A DNA stretch of 64,000 nt from Fimbriimonadaceae bacterium (GCA_019454125.1 CP075365.1:2102218-2166217); one strand, 5' to 3'. Counted from the stretch's first letter, positions 16,015-24,285 are shown. Made by a program: numbers and translations. Notes: generated by a model not told the origin, from the letters alone.

Positions 16015-18353
16015 CGCCGGGGCGTCAGTTGCACTTGCAAGGTCGTGTACCCGTCGATCTCGAAGTGTTCGATCCGGACCACGCTTCCCTGCCGCAGGGT
16101 GACGACCTTCGTGAACGTGGTCGGCCCCTGATAGTGCCACTCGTCGATGACGCCCCGGCCGTCGACATAGAGGCGCACGCCGTCATCGGACGTCACGCTC
16201 AGGTCGAAGCTCCCGCTGAGGCCGCGAGTCTTTGTCTCGGCGACGGTCAGGAAGTGGTCCGCGGGGACGCCCTTCGCCGGGCTCCCGGAGGTCGCGAAGT
16301 CCAGGGCGGGACGCTTTTCTCTCAGCACCGGCTCGCCCTGCGCGACTGCATCTAGGTTTGGCGGGGTCTTCGGGTCGGGGCCGAGCTGCTGCCACTTCCA
16401 GAACGCGACGTCCCAGGCGAGTTCGATGCGGCGGTCTTCCCAAACGAAGGCGACCGACTTGCCCGCAGGCGTCATGATGCCCCTTGCGTCGACCGTCTTC
16501 CCACCCGCATATTCCAGCTCTATGCGGCGGTCGATCACGCCGCTGGACCGGTCCGGGGTGAACCGAAGCGTGCCGGGCACCGTGCCCGATTGCTTCTCGA
16601 GCTTTCCGCCTCGGACGGACTTGACGCGCCACCTGCCCTTAGGGCCGAGCACGTCGAAAGTGAGGCTGTCGCCCTTCTCCCAATGTCGGTGGCGAAGCAA
16701 CGGTCTGCGGAAGTCGTAAGGGCCCCATTCGTCGACGATGATGTACTTGCGGCCACGCAGGGCGCCCCGAGGCAACATCGCGTCCTGACCGCCGATCAGG
16801 GGCGCCTGTCTCATTCCGAGCAAGCGTTGGAGAGGCTCTCCGCGCATGAGATCGAAGTTGTTCACGGGCATCTCCGTGGGGCTCCAGGAGTCGTACCTCC
16901 AACGAGAAACGATCTCATCGGCGCTAGGATCGCTCACCATCCTGTCGTCAACCGGGTAGGGATCGGGCTTGTAACCTGGTAGCTTGTCCGTCAGGAAAAT
17001 CCCCCGGGGGCGGACATTGGAACTCTGGACGAAGTTTTCGACGTCCCTTGCGACCGGCTCGGCTTCGTCAGCCATCACGTTATTGCTGAACTCAATGTTC
17101 TTCCCGCGCTCAAGCAGGGCGACTCGCCCGGCCGGTGGTGCGAAGAAGTTATCCGTGATCTTTGTGCCGATGTTCCTGGTGTCACGGAACTTGGGATAGC
17201 CCCAGTTCGGGTCGGGCGCGGTCGGGTTTGACCACAGGCGGATGTCGGTCCGATTCTTGGCAAACGTGTTGTGGAAGATGTCGTTGAACTGCCCGTGCTC
17301 GATCGCGACCCCGGACCCGTTTAAGGCGATGACGTTCCCGGCGATGAGCGTGTCATAGCTGTAGCCGCCCCAGACCCCGTTGCCACACTCGACCAAGAGG
17401 TTGTTGACGAACTTGTTACGGCTGAAGGTGGCCTCGATGCCGTTGGCGGGCGAGTGGCTGAAATCGTTTCCATAGACGACGTTGTCGTTGCAGCCGCCTT
17501 CCCCCGTGTCCATGGTCGTTTGTCCCGCCCAAAGGAAGAATCCGTCTCCGCCATGAGTCGCTGAGTTAAAGGCGAATAGGTTAGAGTTGGACTGTTCGTA
17601 CACCAAGAACCCGGTGGAATCCTGCCCTCGGGAATAGACGCCGTGGGAATAGCCCCGCACGCACCAGTCCAGCTTGTTATGGACAATCTTGTTTTCTGAA
17701 GACATGTACAAACCGATGCCGACGGCGCTATTGAATGAGAAGTCGTTGTTGACGACCAAGCCGTTGTTGCAGTTCGTCATCATGAGGGCGCAACTGCCGC
17801 CCGTCACGGTCACTCCCCGCACCTTGAAGCCGTCGCAACCCCTCAGGTAGATCGCTGCCCCATAGCGCAGCCACTCGTCCGCCTCGTTGTGGTGGTAGCT
17901 CATCCAGTCTTCGAGGTCTTCTCGCTCCACCGTGCTCTTCAAGCGTTGCCGCCAGTTGTAGGAGAAGTCGCTGTCGAGGATCTTCAGGCCGCGCGCATCT
18001 TGCGCGTAAAGTCCAATTTTGTAGCCATGGACTTTCACATTCCGGAGGGTGATGTTCCGGCCCTGGACGCGGATCGCCGTTCCTGACCGCTCGTCGGGGG
18101 CGACAGTCGCTTTGGTCCCCCTCAGGGTCGCACCTTGGAAGTCAACCTCGATGTCGTCGCCCTTGATCGTGACCACGCCCTGCTTGCCGGAGGAATCGGG
18201 ACTGGGCAGCAAATAGTCGGCCGTTTGCACCCGGCAAGACTTTGTCAGAACCATGCCTGGCCGAAGCTTGATCTCGGGTGCGCTGGCCATAAGGGCGAAT
18301 GCGATCGCCGCAGTCATGCCACATTCTAATCCAACCTGCCGGAACCGCCGCAT
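16011..18353 (-). CDS. Exported right-handed beta-helix protein with C-terminal PA14-like domain
   Basis: 780 residues. An N-terminal signal sequence (RRFR followed by GMTAAIAFALMASA) is followed by a parallel beta-helix from about residue 60 to 430 with many asparagine-ladder turns such as NNDFSFNSA and GNDFSHSPANGIEA, as in NosD/pectate-lyase-like folds. A middle beta region follows, and the last about 80 residues (SVTSDDGVRLYVDGRGVIDEW) look like a PA14 carbohydrate-binding domain. It probably acts on, or binds, polysaccharide outside the cytoplasm. An internal ATG at 18317 with TAGAAT five bases upstream is an alternative start, but it would lose the basic n-region of the signal peptide. 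Catalytic residues not identified. Confidence 0.82.
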   Translation of the reverse strand: MRRFRQVGLECGMTAAIAFALMASAPEIKLRPGMVLTKSCRVQTADYLLPSPDSSGKQGVVTIKGDDIEVDFQGATLRGTKATVAPDERSGTAIRVQGRNITLRNVKVHGYKIGLYAQDARGLKILDSDFSYNWRQRLKSTVEREDLEDWMSYHHNEADEWLRYGAAIYLRGCDGFKVRGVTVTGGSCALMMTNCNNGLVVNNDFSFNSAVGIGLYMSSENKIVHNKLDWCVRGYSHGVYSRGQDSTGFLVYEQSNSNLFAFNSATHGGDGFFLWAGQTTMDTGEGGCNDNVVYGNDFSHSPANGIEATFSRNKFVNNLLVECGNGVWGGYSYDTLIAGNVIALNGSGVAIEHGQFNDIFHNTFAKNRTDIRLWSNPTAPDPNWGYPKFRDTRNIGTKITDNFFAPPAGRVALLERGKNIEFSNNVMADEAEPVARDVENFVQSSNVRPRGIFLTDKLPGYKPDPYPVDDRMVSDPSADEIVSRWRYDSWSPTEMPVNNFDLMRGEPLQRLLGMRQAPLIGGQDAMLPRGALRGRKYIIVDEWGPYDFRRPLLRHRHWEKGDSLTFDVLGPKGRWRVKSVRGGKLEKQSGTVPGTLRFTPDRSSGVIDRRIELEYAGGKTVDARGIMTPAGKSVAFVWEDRRIELAWDVAFWKWQQLGPDPKTPPNLDAVAQGEPVLREKRPALDFATSGSPAKGVPADHFLTVAETKTRGLSGSFDLSVTSDDGVRLYVDGRGVIDEWHYQGPTTFTKVVTLRQGSVVRIEHFEIDGYTTLQVQLTPRR

Positions 18354-18372
18354 CTAAACCACAATCTTTGCC

Positions 18373-19254
18373 TTGGACCTCGCGGCAAGCGATTTCACGA
18401 CCGCCCTCTCCTTCCCGGGGGAGGAGGGGCTCTATACGGGCATCGGCGGCCAGAAGGTCGTCGCGGATTGCGACGGGCCCGGCCTCTACAAGCTCTGCGG
18501 CCCGGTCGTGGTGGAGGCGGACGGGGCGCAAGAATGCCCGCTGACGGGGAGGTTCGACGACTTCGTCGTCGCGAGGCGTGCCCAGCCCGGGCTGGTGACC
18601 GCGACCCTTCGCTCGCGCCCCGTGCCAAGAGACCTTTCGCCCATCCCCTTCGATGGGCGCTGGGAAGGGTGCGGTTGGGCGCTTCGCTTCGATGCCCCGA
18701 CGAGGGTGGACGGCGAGGACGTGCCCCGGGGCGAGGCGGCGGGCGGCACCCCGGTCTTCCGGTCGCTGGAGGGCAAGGGCCTCGTCGCCCCGCTCCCGGG
18801 CCTCACATGCGCCCTGGTCCAGACGCTCGACCTAGCCGACCCCATGAGTCTCGAAGCCTGCGGCTGGACCGCCCAGAACGCCAGCCAAGTCCAGATCCTG
18901 GCGTCTGAGACAGCCGGGGGAGGCCCCCTCGCGCGCGCCGTCCAATGCCACTTAAACCGGGCGGTCTGGAGCGTTCCCGTCCCGACCGGATGCCTTGGAC
19001 TGAGGCTTCGGCGACTTTACGACCGCTTCCACGGCCGCCAACGGGCCCGCATCATGGTCGATGGCGCCTTCGCCCGATGGTGGTACGACCCAGCGGAGGA
19101 TCGAAACCGCCGATGGGGGTGGAGCGAGACGGGGGTCGACGCCGATGCCCTTTGGGGCAAGGGCGAGGTCGCCCTCACCATCGACCCTCCCGCGGGCACC
19201 GCTCTCTGGAGCTGGTCGAAGTACGAGGTTTTCGCACTCTGCCCCGCCCCTTAG
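18373..19254 (+). CDS. Hypothetical protein with DUF2961-like C-terminus
   Basis: 293 residues from a TTG start, with CACAAT (18360-18365) seven bases upstream and no ribosome binding site. The C-terminal third (RLYDRFHGRQRARIMVDGAF, then WWYDP, RRWGWSET and a final W-S-W-S-K-Y) resembles the beta-sandwich end of DUF2961 glycoside-hydrolase-like proteins, where such segments follow V-DG-W patterns; this is a visual comparison. There is no signal peptide. Many Cys residues suggest a cytoplasmic location. Divergent from the beta-helix gene with only about 19 bases between starts, so the two promoters must overlap. Confidence 0.65.
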   Translation: MDLAASDFTTALSFPGEEGLYTGIGGQKVVADCDGPGLYKLCGPVVVEADGAQECPLTGRFDDFVVARRAQPGLVTATLRSRPVPRDLSPIPFDGRWEGCGWALRFDAPTRVDGEDVPRGEAAGGTPVFRSLEGKGLVAPLPGLTCALVQTLDLADPMSLEACGWTAQNASQVQILASETAGGGPLARAVQCHLNRAVWSVPVPTGCLGLRLRRLYDRFHGRQRARIMVDGAFARWWYDPAEDRNRRWGWSETGVDADALWGKGEVALTIDPPAGTALWSWSKYEVFALCPAP

Positions 19255-19331
19255 ATTCGGAGGCCGCACTTGAACGCGGGGGCTGATAGGGGAAAGCCGG
19301 CCTCTTGTGGAATGACCTGGTTGAGGATTCT

Positions 19332-19787
19332 ATGCTTGGGCTGGTCGGCTACTCAATGTCCTGCTTCGCGATTGCGGTGCTCCTGACCGTCATCGTCCAC
19401 TTCTTCCGCCCGATCCGGCAGAACGACAGCTTCCCGGCTTGGAAATGGATCTTGGGCTTCGTGATCGCGGTCGGCGCGATCCCCTATGGCTACACAGAGA
19501 TCCTCACCAAGATGAAGGGGGACGGCATGGTCGAGCCTATCAAGGTGGCGCTTGGCGACGCAGGCGTGGACGGCGATCTGCTCTATTACCGGATCCGGTA
19601 CACCGACGATCAACGGGCTTCGGTGATCGCGGTCGCCGAGGACAAGAACGTGTTCGGCACCTATGAAAGCGCGGTGTTCTACGTCGACCTCGAAAAGACC
19701 AAGGGCTCCTGGGAGCCGACGTCGTACGAGGTGGTCAACTCCTACCAGCGACAGAAGGACGCCACCACTTTCCCGCCCTACTGGTAA
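19332..19787 (+). CDS. Small membrane protein of unknown function
   Basis: 151 residues from the ATG at 19332, which has GAGG six bases upstream; a TTG at 19305 in the same frame would add nine residues. Two membrane segments (about residues 6-23 and 38-55, the second being WILGFVIAVGAIPYGY) are followed by a soluble domain of about 95 residues with mixed beta/alpha character and an aromatic end (TTFPPYW). I do not recognise a family. The stop codon overlaps the -10-like box of the next gene. Confidence 0.65.
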   Translation: MLGLVGYSMSCFAIAVLLTVIVHFFRPIRQNDSFPAWKWILGFVIAVGAIPYGYTEILTKMKGDGMVEPIKVALGDAGVDGDLLYYRIRYTDDQRASVIAVAEDKNVFGTYESAVFYVDLEKTKGSWEPTSYEVVNSYQRQKDATTFPPYW

Positions 19788-19790
19788 ATT
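19785..19790 (+). promoter_or_regulatory. Putative -10 box of the CBS-domain gene
   Basis: TAAATT, six bases before the GTG at 19797; it includes the stop codon of the preceding gene. No ribosome binding site. Confidence 0.4.
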
Positions 19791-19796
19791 GCCGCA

Positions 19797-20201
19797 GTGA
19801 CGCTTCGCGAGGTTTTGCACGCCCATGTGCCGACCTTGACCGACCAAAGCACCGTGCGCGACGCCGTCGATAAGATGGACGTCTACCAGTTCCCGGCCTT
19901 GGCCGTGCTGGACCAGGACGGCTATCCCATGGCGATCCTCACGGAAGGCGACCTCTGCCGGGCCGTCGGGAGCCACAGCAGCCTCATGGCGATCGCCGCA
20001 GAGCCGGCCGTACGCTTCGCCACGCCGTCGCCGACGGTCGAATCGCCCGATACCGAAGTCTCGGACGCCCTCCACCGGATGATCAGCCAGGGCATCACCA
20101 TGCTGCCCGTCGTCGAGGACGACCGGTTAAGCGGCGTGGTGCTGCGAGTCGACCTGATGCAGGCCATCCTCTTGGACGCCGAGCCTGCTGAGACACCCTG
20201 A
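19797..20201 (+). CDS. CBS-domain-pair protein
   Basis: 134 residues made almost entirely of two CBS motifs, the first at about residues 8-65 (VPTLTDQSTVRDAVDKM ... MAILTEGDLCRA) and the second at about 72-130 (VSDALHRMISQGITMLPVVEDDRLSGVVLRVDL). Such stand-alone pairs bind adenine nucleotides or SAM and usually regulate a partner protein. No membrane segment or catalytic domain. The GTG start is supported by the first motif position. Its partner cannot be inferred from neighbours. Confidence 0.85.
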   Translation: MTLREVLHAHVPTLTDQSTVRDAVDKMDVYQFPALAVLDQDGYPMAILTEGDLCRAVGSHSSLMAIAAEPAVRFATPSPTVESPDTEVSDALHRMISQGITMLPVVEDDRLSGVVLRVDLMQAILLDAEPAETP

Positions 20202-20212
20202 CGATTCCGGCG

Positions 20213-20218
20213 TAGAAA
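20213..20218 (+). promoter_or_regulatory. Putative -10 box of the peroxiredoxin gene
   Basis: TAGAAA, four bases before the GTG at 20223, no ribosome binding site. The spacing is short for a leaderless promoter, so confidence is low. Confidence 0.3.
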
Positions 20219-20222
20219 CGGC

Positions 20223-20681
20223 GTGGTTGCCGAAGGCCAGCTTTTCCCAGACTTCGTCCTGAAAGACCAGGACGGGAACACCGTGACGCGCCAAGACATC
20301 GCAGGGGCGCACGCCGTCGTCTACTTCTATCCGAAGGACGACACGAGCGGGTGTACAAAGGAAGCCTGCGAGTTCCGCGACGCCATGCCCCAGTTCAAAG
20401 GCGTCCGCGTGATCGGGGTCTCCCCGGATAGCGAAGCCTCGCACAAGAGGTTCGCCGGCAAGTACGGTTTGAACTTCACACTCCTTGCCGACAAAGACCG
20501 CGCCCTCGCCACCGCGGCGGGGGTCTGGGTGGAAAAATCCATGTACGGCAAGAAGTACATGGGGGTCGAGCGTTCGACCTTCTTGCTGGATGCGGAAGGG
20601 AGGGTCGTCAAGGCTTGGCAGAAGGTTAAACCGGAAGGGCACGCGGCCGCTGTCCTAGCCGCGACCAAGGGCGGGCAGTAG
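20223..20681 (+). CDS. bcp: Peroxiredoxin, Bcp/PrxQ type
   Basis: Thiol peroxidase that reduces hydrogen peroxide and organic hydroperoxides in the cytoplasm, using thioredoxin. 152 residues, the usual size. The peroxidatic cysteine is C44 in DDTSGCTKEACEF and the resolving cysteine is C49 in the same helix, the atypical two-Cys Bcp arrangement. Further family features are FPDFVLKDQDG at the N-terminus, VIGVSPDS, LLADKDR and GVERSTFLLD. GTG start at 20223. Confidence 0.93.
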   Translation: MVAEGQLFPDFVLKDQDGNTVTRQDIAGAHAVVYFYPKDDTSGCTKEACEFRDAMPQFKGVRVIGVSPDSEASHKRFAGKYGLNFTLLADKDRALATAAGVWVEKSMYGKKYMGVERSTFLLDAEGRVVKAWQKVKPEGHAAAVLAATKGGQ

Positions 20682-20684
20682 ACT
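20679..20684 (+). promoter_or_regulatory. Putative -10 box of panBC
   Basis: TAGACT, ten bases before the panB ATG at 20695, overlapping the stop codon of the peroxiredoxin gene. It would give a leader of only a few bases. Confidence 0.4.
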
Positions 20685-20694
20685 CGCCCGCGCC

Positions 20695-21477
20695 ATGAAG
20701 GGGCGGGTAACAGCACCGAGTCTGAGGAAGATGAAGGAGGCGGGCGAGCTTATCGTCTGCCTCACCGCCTATGATGAGCCGGGCGGATCGATGGCGGAAG
20801 AAGCGGGCGTCGACGTCGTCTTGGTCGGCGATTCGGCCGCCACCACCGTCCACGGTCACCCCACCACGCTTCCGATCACGCTCGAGGAGACCCTGACCCA
20901 CGTGCGGGCCGTCGCGAAGGGCGTGGAGCGGGCCCTTCTCGTGGCCGACCTTCCTTTCGGCTCTTACGGGGCGGGGGTCGCGCAGGCGGTGGAAAGCGCC
21001 TGTGAGTTGGCCAAGGCCGGCGCACAGGCCGTCAAGTTCGAGGGCCCGCTGCTGGAAGAGGTGCGCGCAGTTGTGCGGATCGGCCTGCCCGTGATGGGGC
21101 ACCTGGGCATGACCCCCCAATCCGTCAACGAGTTCGGCGGGCACAAAGTGCAGGGTCGGGACGGCGGCGAGGACATCCTGCGCGCGGCAAAGGAGTTGGA
21201 GGAAGCGGGCGCCTTCGCGATCGTCTTGGAACTGGTGCCGGCCGAGCTTGGGCGGCGAATCTCGCAGGAGGTCAAGGTTCCCACGATCGGCATCGGCGCG
21301 GGGCCCTGGTGCGACGGCCAGATCCAGGTGTTCCACGATGTGCTCGGCCTGGGAACGCGGAGCTTCAAGCACGCAAAGGTCTACTTGGAGGGCCGTCGGC
21401 TGATTACGGAAGCCCTCGCCAAATACGTCGCAGAAACCCGCAAAGGGGAGTTCCCCACCGAGGAGAATTCGTTCTGA
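20695..21477 (+). CDS. panB: 3-methyl-2-oxobutanoate hydroxymethyltransferase
   Basis: First step of pantothenate synthesis: transfers a hydroxymethyl group from methylene-tetrahydrofolate to ketoisovalerate. 260 residues, normal length. LTAYDEPGGSMAEEAGVD, VLVGDSAATTVHGH (metal-binding region), LPITLEETL, ADLPFGSY, VKFEG, GHLGMTPQSVN and VPTIGIGAG match the TIM-barrel family in order. It is coupled to panC by a four-base overlap (CTGA), and both enzymes belong to the same pathway. panD is not in the window. Confidence 0.95.
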   Translation: MKGRVTAPSLRKMKEAGELIVCLTAYDEPGGSMAEEAGVDVVLVGDSAATTVHGHPTTLPITLEETLTHVRAVAKGVERALLVADLPFGSYGAGVAQAVESACELAKAGAQAVKFEGPLLEEVRAVVRIGLPVMGHLGMTPQSVNEFGGHKVQGRDGGEDILRAAKELEEAGAFAIVLELVPAELGRRISQEVKVPTIGIGAGPWCDGQIQVFHDVLGLGTRSFKHAKVYLEGRRLITEALAKYVAETRKGEFPTEENSF

Positions 21478-22316
21478 GGATCTTTCGGACCGTCGCGGAG
21501 CTGCGGGAGGCGCGCGCGGGCCTGGGCGAGCTGGGACTTGTGCCGACCATGGGGGCTTTGCACGAGGGGCACATGGCGCTTGTCAACCGGTCGCGGGCCG
21601 AGTGCGCCTCGACCCTGGTCTCGATCTTTGTGAACCCGACCCAGTTCGGCCCGGGGGAGGACTTCGACGCCTATCCGCGGACGTTCGAAGAGGACCTTGC
21701 GCTCCTGGAGGAGGCGGGGGCCACCGCCGTTTTCGCACCGACCGCCGAGGACTTCTACCCCTACCAGACCACCAAAGTTTTAGTCGAAGACGTGAGCGAG
21801 GGCTTTGAAGGGTCGGCGCGACCGACGCATTTTGCGGGCGTCTCGACCGTAGTCGCAAAGCTCTTTTTGACTTCCACGCCCGACCGCGCGTATTTCGGCC
21901 TTAAGGACTTGCAACAATGCGCCGTGGTACGCCGCATGGTGCGCGACCTAGGATTTGGCTTAAAACTTTCTTTTGTCGAGACGGTTCGAGAACCTACCGG
22001 ACTTGCCCTTTCGAGCCGCAACCGCTATCTTTCGCCAGAAAATCGGATCCTTGCCGCACAGATGTATATCACAATGCATGCGCTTGCCACGCGCTTAGCC
22101 GCTCAGGGGACTTTAGACTCACAAGCGGTAGTGGATGCGAAGAGTTTGCTCACGGAACGCGGTTTTGAAGTGGAATACCTTGCCGTTGTCGACCCGCTTA
22201 GCATGAAAGAACCAGCGGAATTGGCCCCCGACGCGCGCATTGTGTGCGCAGCACGATATGCCGGTGTGCGCTTGATCGATAACGTTCCGATACTAGAAAA
22301 CGCACAAGAGGCTTGA
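21474..22316 (+). CDS. panC: Pantothenate synthetase
   Basis: ATP-dependent condensation of pantoate and beta-alanine, 280 residues. Motifs: LVPTMGALHEGHM (HIGH-type), SIFVNPTQFGPGEDFDAYPR, HFAGVSTVVAKLF, YFGLKDLQQ and LALSSRNRYL (KMSKS-like). The family N-terminus (LRIFRT aligned with MLIIET of E. coli) puts the start at CTG 21474: no ATG, GTG or TTG lies near, the codon overlaps the panB stop as CTGA, and GAGGAG sits eight bases upstream. A longer frame back to 21309 lies inside panB. GC falls from 70 % in a 60-base window at 21541 to 47 % in one at 22021. Confidence 0.94.
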   Translation: MRIFRTVAELREARAGLGELGLVPTMGALHEGHMALVNRSRAECASTLVSIFVNPTQFGPGEDFDAYPRTFEEDLALLEEAGATAVFAPTAEDFYPYQTTKVLVEDVSEGFEGSARPTHFAGVSTVVAKLFLTSTPDRAYFGLKDLQQCAVVRRMVRDLGFGLKLSFVETVREPTGLALSSRNRYLSPENRILAAQMYITMHALATRLAAQGTLDSQAVVDAKSLLTERGFEVEYLAVVDPLSMKEPAELAPDARIVCAARYAGVRLIDNVPILENAQEA

Positions 22317-22341
22317 CCTTCTGGAATTGTTGCGCCATACT
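22313..22341 (+). promoter_or_regulatory. Sigma-70 promoter
   Basis: TTGACC (22313-22318), 17-base spacer, CATACT (22336-22341), just at the panC stop codon. It would give a leader of about 45 bases with GGGAG before the ATG at 22393. One of the few promoters here with a good -35 box. Confidence 0.65.
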
Positions 22342-22392
22342 AAGGCCCCAAAGCCAAATGCCAAGGTGGGCAAGGCAGTCGGGAGTCCAAAC

Positions 22393-22800
22393 ATGGCTAA
22401 GAGTCTTGAGAAAACAAAGTCTGCCCTGAAACTTCGCACCGAGGCGAAATCGGGTGTCTTGACCCTGCGAATCGGCGTGAAGAAGCACGTCCTGCCCTTT
22501 GAAGTCCGTATGCTGAACTCGGACGAATACATCTTCGTGCACATCCCGCCGAGCGCGGAGATCATGAAGCTTACGGGCGACGGGCTCCAGGTTGTCACCA
22601 GCGATAACGAGGCTGAGGCGGCGGCGAAGTCCTTCCGCAAGAGCCGACGTCGCGGTGGCGGCCGGGGAAGCCGCTCCGCCGCCGTGCCTGAGAACGTGCA
22701 GCAGATCCTGGAGCAGATTCCCGCCGGTTACAAGATCGGCTATAATGCGGACGGCTCCGTGAAGCTCGTTAAGAGTCGACGCCGCCGCCGCAACGGCTAA
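22393..22800 (+). CDS. Conserved-looking basic protein of unknown function
   Basis: 135 residues from ATG 22393, which has GGGAG about ten bases upstream; a start at 22327 would fall inside the promoter. The N-terminal half is a compact beta-rich segment (LTLRIGVKKHVLPFEVRMLN, then EYIFVHIPP); the middle carries a strongly basic linker (RKSRRRGGGRGSR) and the end has KSRRRRRNG. The segment VQQILEQIPAGYKIGYNADG looks like a short conserved C-terminal element. The basic tails suggest nucleic-acid or ribosome binding; that is inference. It has its own strong promoter and a good terminator, so it is a single-gene unit. Confidence 0.7.
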   Translation: MAKSLEKTKSALKLRTEAKSGVLTLRIGVKKHVLPFEVRMLNSDEYIFVHIPPSAEIMKLTGDGLQVVTSDNEAEAAAKSFRKSRRRGGGRGSRSAAVPENVQQILEQIPAGYKIGYNADGSVKLVKSRRRRRNG

Positions 22801-22819
22801 GACCAAGCGATGTAGGAAG

Positions 22820-22853
22820 GCCGCACCGCCGGGAAGGTCGGTGCGGCTTTTTT
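22820..22853 (+). terminator. Intrinsic terminator
   Basis: Stem GCCGCACC (22820-22827) / GGTGCGGC (22840-22847) followed by six T residues (22848-22853). Classical Rho-independent terminator of the basic-protein gene. Confidence 0.85.
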
Positions 22854-22864
22854 ACGCCTTGCGG

Positions 22865-22870
22865 TAGATT
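22865..22870 (+). promoter_or_regulatory. Putative -10 box of tRNA-Thr
   Basis: TAGATT preceded by GG, ten bases before the first base of the tRNA. No good -35 box; it overlaps the terminator surroundings. Confidence 0.4.
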
Positions 22871-22879
22871 TCCCTCTCC

Positions 22880-22954
22880 GCCGCCTTAGCTCAGTGGTAG
22901 AGCAACCGCCTTGTAAGCGGTAGGTCGGGAGTTCGAATCTGCCAGGCGGCTCCA
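22880..22954 (+). tRNA. tRNA-Thr (anticodon TGT)
   Basis: Complete cloverleaf with acceptor GCCGCCT/AGGCGGC, D arm GCTC/GAGC, anticodon stem ACCGC/GCGGT around loop CTTGTAA (anticodon TGT) and an encoded CCA end. The T arm GGGAG/CTGCC with loop TTCGAAT has one G:G mismatch at its third pair (51:63), which is unusual for a tRNA and worth checking. Confidence 0.93.
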
Positions 22955-22966
22955 GCCTTTTAACCC

Positions 22967-24247
22967 CTAGCCTCTTTCCGGCCCGCCGCGCAGCGCTTCA
23001 TAGTCCGGTTCGCGGACGACACCCCATTGGGTAAGGGCTAACGCCGACAACAGGATCAGGATGCCTGCCGCCGCCCCGATCGAGGAACGAAGGCCGAAGA
23101 GTTCCGCCGCCCATCCAAAGACGAAGATTCCTATGGGGGCGACCCCAGCGATCGCCCACATGTGCATAGAAAGCACACGGCCCCTCAGTTTCGGCGGGGC
23201 CAACAACTGGAAGAGCGTGTTTGTGGTGTTAAATTGCAGGATCGTTGCCATTCCCAAAACAAAGAAAAGCGGGAAGGCGACCCAAACCGAGTGGGCCAAA
23301 GTCAAACCCAAGAGGGCGAAACCTAAGACCACCATCGCCGCGTGCACGGTTAGAGCCTTATAGGGTAAGTGGCTTATGCTGGCGGCCAGCACGAGCCCGA
23401 CAATAGCCCCGGCCCCGACAAAGCTGAAGGCTTGGCCCAGCCCTGTCTCGTCCAACCCCAAGAGGTTTCTAGCCATGGCAGGCATAAGAGAAATATAGAA
23501 GGTGCCAAAAACCGAGGCGGCAGATTCCATCAAAAAGAGCAAACGGAGCGATGGATCCTTCAGTGTAAACCTCATCCCTTCAAAAATGAGGTCGCGTATG
23601 GGCTCGGTCCGCTTGACCACGGCGCGGAGGTCGGACTTGATTAAGAATGCGGCAAAAGCAAGGGCGAAAAAGCTGACTCCATTGAAGAGGAAGCACGCGG
23701 CCGGCCCCAAGAACTTATAGATCAACGCGCCCAGGGCTGGGCCCACGACGCGGGCCAGGTTGAACGTCGAAGCCTGGGCCGGGATGGCAGAGGACAAGTC
23801 CCGCTCGTCGACCACATTGCGGACCACGGCCTGCCGGGTCGGCAGCTCGACGCAGGCCACGATGCCCGAGACCACCGAGACCACCAAGAAGTGCCAATAC
23901 TGCACCTTGCCAAAAAGCAACGTGAGGCCGAGGAACAGCGGGCCCACCGCGTTCACGGCGGATGTCGCGAAAAGCAAAAGTCGACGGTCGAAGAGGTCGG
24001 ACACGACCCCCGCGAAAGGCCCGAAGAACGAGATCGGCAGGGTCATGGCGAAGGACACCATCGCGAGCTGCCCCGCGTTGCCTGTCAGGTCGAAGACCAG
24101 GTAGCCCTGGGCGAGGGTCTGGACCTGCGATCCGATGAAGGAGATGAACGCCCCGAACCAGAGGATGCGGAAGTCCGGATAGCGCAAGGCCCGGAGCGCA
24201 GGAGAGCGGGCGAGCCGCTCCATCATTCCCCTGCCCTCTGACTCCAT
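22967..24247 (-). CDS. Major facilitator superfamily exporter (EntS/MFS_3-like)
   Basis: 426 residues with about twelve membrane segments. The N-terminus FRILWFGAFISFIGSQVQTLAQGYLVF is characteristic of the EntS/DUF894 drug or siderophore exporters (key residues W, G, S-G-x-Q), and the loop LFDRRLLL matches motif A (D-R-R). It carries a second motif after the central loop. Substrate cannot be predicted. CATACT lies eight bases before the ATG, so the transcript may be leaderless. The 3' half of the gene is near 48 % GC in places while the 5' half is about 63 %. Confidence 0.9.
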   Translation of the reverse strand: MESEGRGMMERLARSPALRALRYPDFRILWFGAFISFIGSQVQTLAQGYLVFDLTGNAGQLAMVSFAMTLPISFFGPFAGVVSDLFDRRLLLFATSAVNAVGPLFLGLTLLFGKVQYWHFLVVSVVSGIVACVELPTRQAVVRNVVDERDLSSAIPAQASTFNLARVVGPALGALIYKFLGPAACFLFNGVSFFALAFAAFLIKSDLRAVVKRTEPIRDLIFEGMRFTLKDPSLRLLFLMESAASVFGTFYISLMPAMARNLLGLDETGLGQAFSFVGAGAIVGLVLAASISHLPYKALTVHAAMVVLGFALLGLTLAHSVWVAFPLFFVLGMATILQFNTTNTLFQLLAPPKLRGRVLSMHMWAIAGVAPIGIFVFGWAAELFGLRSSIGAAAGILILLSALALTQWGVVREPDYEALRGGPERG

Positions 24248-24255
24248 CTGTACTC

Positions 24256-24261
24256 AGTATG
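24256..24261 (-). promoter_or_regulatory. Putative -10 box of the MFS gene
   Basis: CATACT on the minus strand, eight bases upstream of the ATG at 24247, with no ribosome binding site. Confidence 0.45.
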
Positions 24262-24285
24262 GACGTCGCCGAGGTCGGCCACTGG

